From the NCBI GenBank assembly GCA_963823215.1, contig CAWGKT010000015.1:62001-126000 (forward strand): 64,000 nt of DNA, written 5' to 3'. Positions 63,149 to 64,000 of the stretch are shown here, in pieces. How positions within the stretch are numbered: the stretch's first letter is position 1; each line of letters starts with the position of its first letter. Made by a program: the position numbers and the translations under genes. The notes beneath the pieces were generated by a model. It saw only the letters and a list, made by a program, of their open reading frames with translations. It was not told the origin of the DNA and searched no databases. The DNA is from CAIWHR01 sp963823215. Lineage in GTDB: Bacteria > Pseudomonadota > Gammaproteobacteria > Burkholderiales > Casimicrobiaceae.

Positions 63149-63591
63149 GGGCGATCGCTTTGCGACAAGGTCGATGTCAGTTCCGGCTCGTTGCCGTTCG
63201 GGCGGCCGAGGCACATCTTCTCGCCCAGTTGCCCAGCGGAAACCGAGCCTTGCGGATGCGTAACGCCGGCGACAGTGACTCCGTTGTCACCATGGACGAC
63301 GACCGTTGCGCCTGCGTGTGACCTCGACGATGTCGACGTGGTGGCCCGATACGTCCTCGTGCGCCCAATCGATCACCAGCGCCTGACTTCGCGAGCGGCC
63401 AATGCCGAACGGCAGCGGCTCGGCGGGAACCGAAGTGGTGTTTCGCTTCACCCGAGGCCATGCGCACCGAAGGCACCAGAGCCACTCGAACGGGGCCTTG
63501 CAGCGACGATCGGCGTTGCGGGCGTCGTGGGCGCCTGAAACCACGGTGCCATCGGCGTCACCGGGTGTCCGAGTCTCGCCCGCCGGTTCAC
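63145..63591 (-). pseudogene. Second FHA-domain protein, frame breaks
   Basis: FHA phosphothreonine-binding protein. Pieces in different frames: PAEPLPFGIGRSRSQALVID, WAHEDVSGHHVDIVEVTR (the FHA core with GRS and the SxxH-like SGHH) and ATVVVHGDNGVTVAGVTHPQ, then a tail ending QSDRP before the TGA at 63145. The GTG at 63591 overlaps the first FHA gene stop (GTGA) and gives a Pro-rich N-terminus. About 149 codons. Confidence 0.65.
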
Positions 63592-64000
63592 AGCGGCAGC
63601 CGCGGGTATTGCGACGCGTCCCCACCGGCGAGCCCGGAGAGGACGATGCGCGCGCCAGTCACCACTTCGATCACCGTCTGTCCGCCGGCGCCCCCTTCTG
63701 TCCGCTGCGGCCGAGCACACTGGTCGCCGACTCGACACGAATTCCGTTGGTCGACCCGCTGTCCGTCACCCACCAGGCGCCCTTGTCGAGCCAGAACTCG
63801 CAGTGTCGACGGCTTGCATTTTTGCCGTTGACGACGATCTCGCTGCCCTCGCCGGTGCCCACGTGCATAGCGACGGCCCGGTACGACGGACGTCAGCGTG
63901 ATGTGGCGATTGCCGAGGGCATCTTCGATTTCCACTTCGAGCGACCGCCGGCAATCGGTGTGCGCGGAGCGTCGACAGCACCAGCCCTGTCTTTCGCGCC
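63588..64000 (-). pseudogene. FHA-domain protein, cut by the window edge, frame breaks
   Basis: C-terminal part of a protein with an FHA domain. Pieces: VEIEDALGNRHITLTSVVPG, then (shifted) VGTGEGSEIVVNGKNASRRH, CEFWLDKGAWWVTDSGSTNG, IRVESATSVLG and back to GGQTVIEVVTGARIVLSGLA before the stop at 63588. SRRH and STNG are the standard FHA phosphopeptide-binding motifs. The N-terminal part is outside the window. Confidence 0.72.

Noticed and set aside
1..64000. CRISPR arrays, rRNA operons or intact insertion sequences
   Set aside because: No regularly spaced short direct repeats with unique spacers, no rRNA sequence and no complete transposase were found.

Overview
The window is one high-GC chromosomal segment of a proteobacterium, most likely a betaproteobacterium. 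The grounds are the gene set and order (a YciO/Sua5-type protein, an M50 protease and trpS in one run; a divergent rluC/rne pair with a long rne leader; uvrB divergent from an aspartate/tyrosine aminotransferase), a CysB-type regulator, and a small wHTH regulator and CreA, ChaN and Sel1 proteins of familiar proteobacterial kinds. Species and genus cannot be assigned from the sequence alone.

Layout. 0-10 kb is mostly core: trpS (cut by the window edge), M50 protease, YciO/Sua5, cysB, a frameshifted DUF192 gene, a LuxR solo, a HAD phosphatase, an RluC-family pseudouridine synthase and RNase E. 9.4-25 kb is rich in secreted and repeat proteins: three Sel1-repeat proteins, a TAXI-type solute receptor, two adjacent glycine-rich secreted proteins of unknown function, a secreted trypsin-like protease with DUF5648 and two Trp-rich C-terminal repeats, a DMT exporter and a low-molecular-weight phosphatase. 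25-32 kb carries a methyltransferase, uvrB (two frame breaks), an ABC exporter reading in frame into uvrB, an aminotransferase, tRNA-Gly(GCC) and tRNA-Cys(GCA).

32.1-39.7 kb is a small integrative element in tRNA-Cys. It is bounded by a 25-bp direct repeat of the tRNA 3' end (32146-32170 and 39642-39666) and carries a P4-type integrase, TGGTGGTAA arm-type repeats at both ends, a HigBA toxin-antitoxin pair, an AlpA-like regulator, a second frameshifted tyrosine recombinase, a CadC-like wHTH-TPR regulator and a secreted cupin. 39.7-55 kb is a patchwork of small genes, regulators and gene remnants (LanC-like, URO-D-like, 5'-nucleotidase, transposase), with an NfeD/slipin pair, a lipoprotein hydrolase, an ABC-type substrate-binding protein, a thermonuclease, an AraC regulator and a receiver/thioredoxin-reductase-like flavoprotein. 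55-59 kb holds CreA, ChaN-PDZ and an M1-family metallopeptidase.

59.3-64 kb on the minus strand is a tightly coupled operon FHA - FHA - PP2C phosphatase - transmembrane Ser/Thr kinase. All three junctions are 4-nt stop/start overlaps. The reading frames there are broken very often. Together with single-base insertions in DUF192, HAD, uvrB (twice) and the M1 peptidase, this looks more like uncorrected sequencing error, worst near the window end, than biological decay. The most interesting items are this phosphosignalling operon, the tRNA-Cys island with its arm sites, and the pair of glycine-rich secreted proteins.
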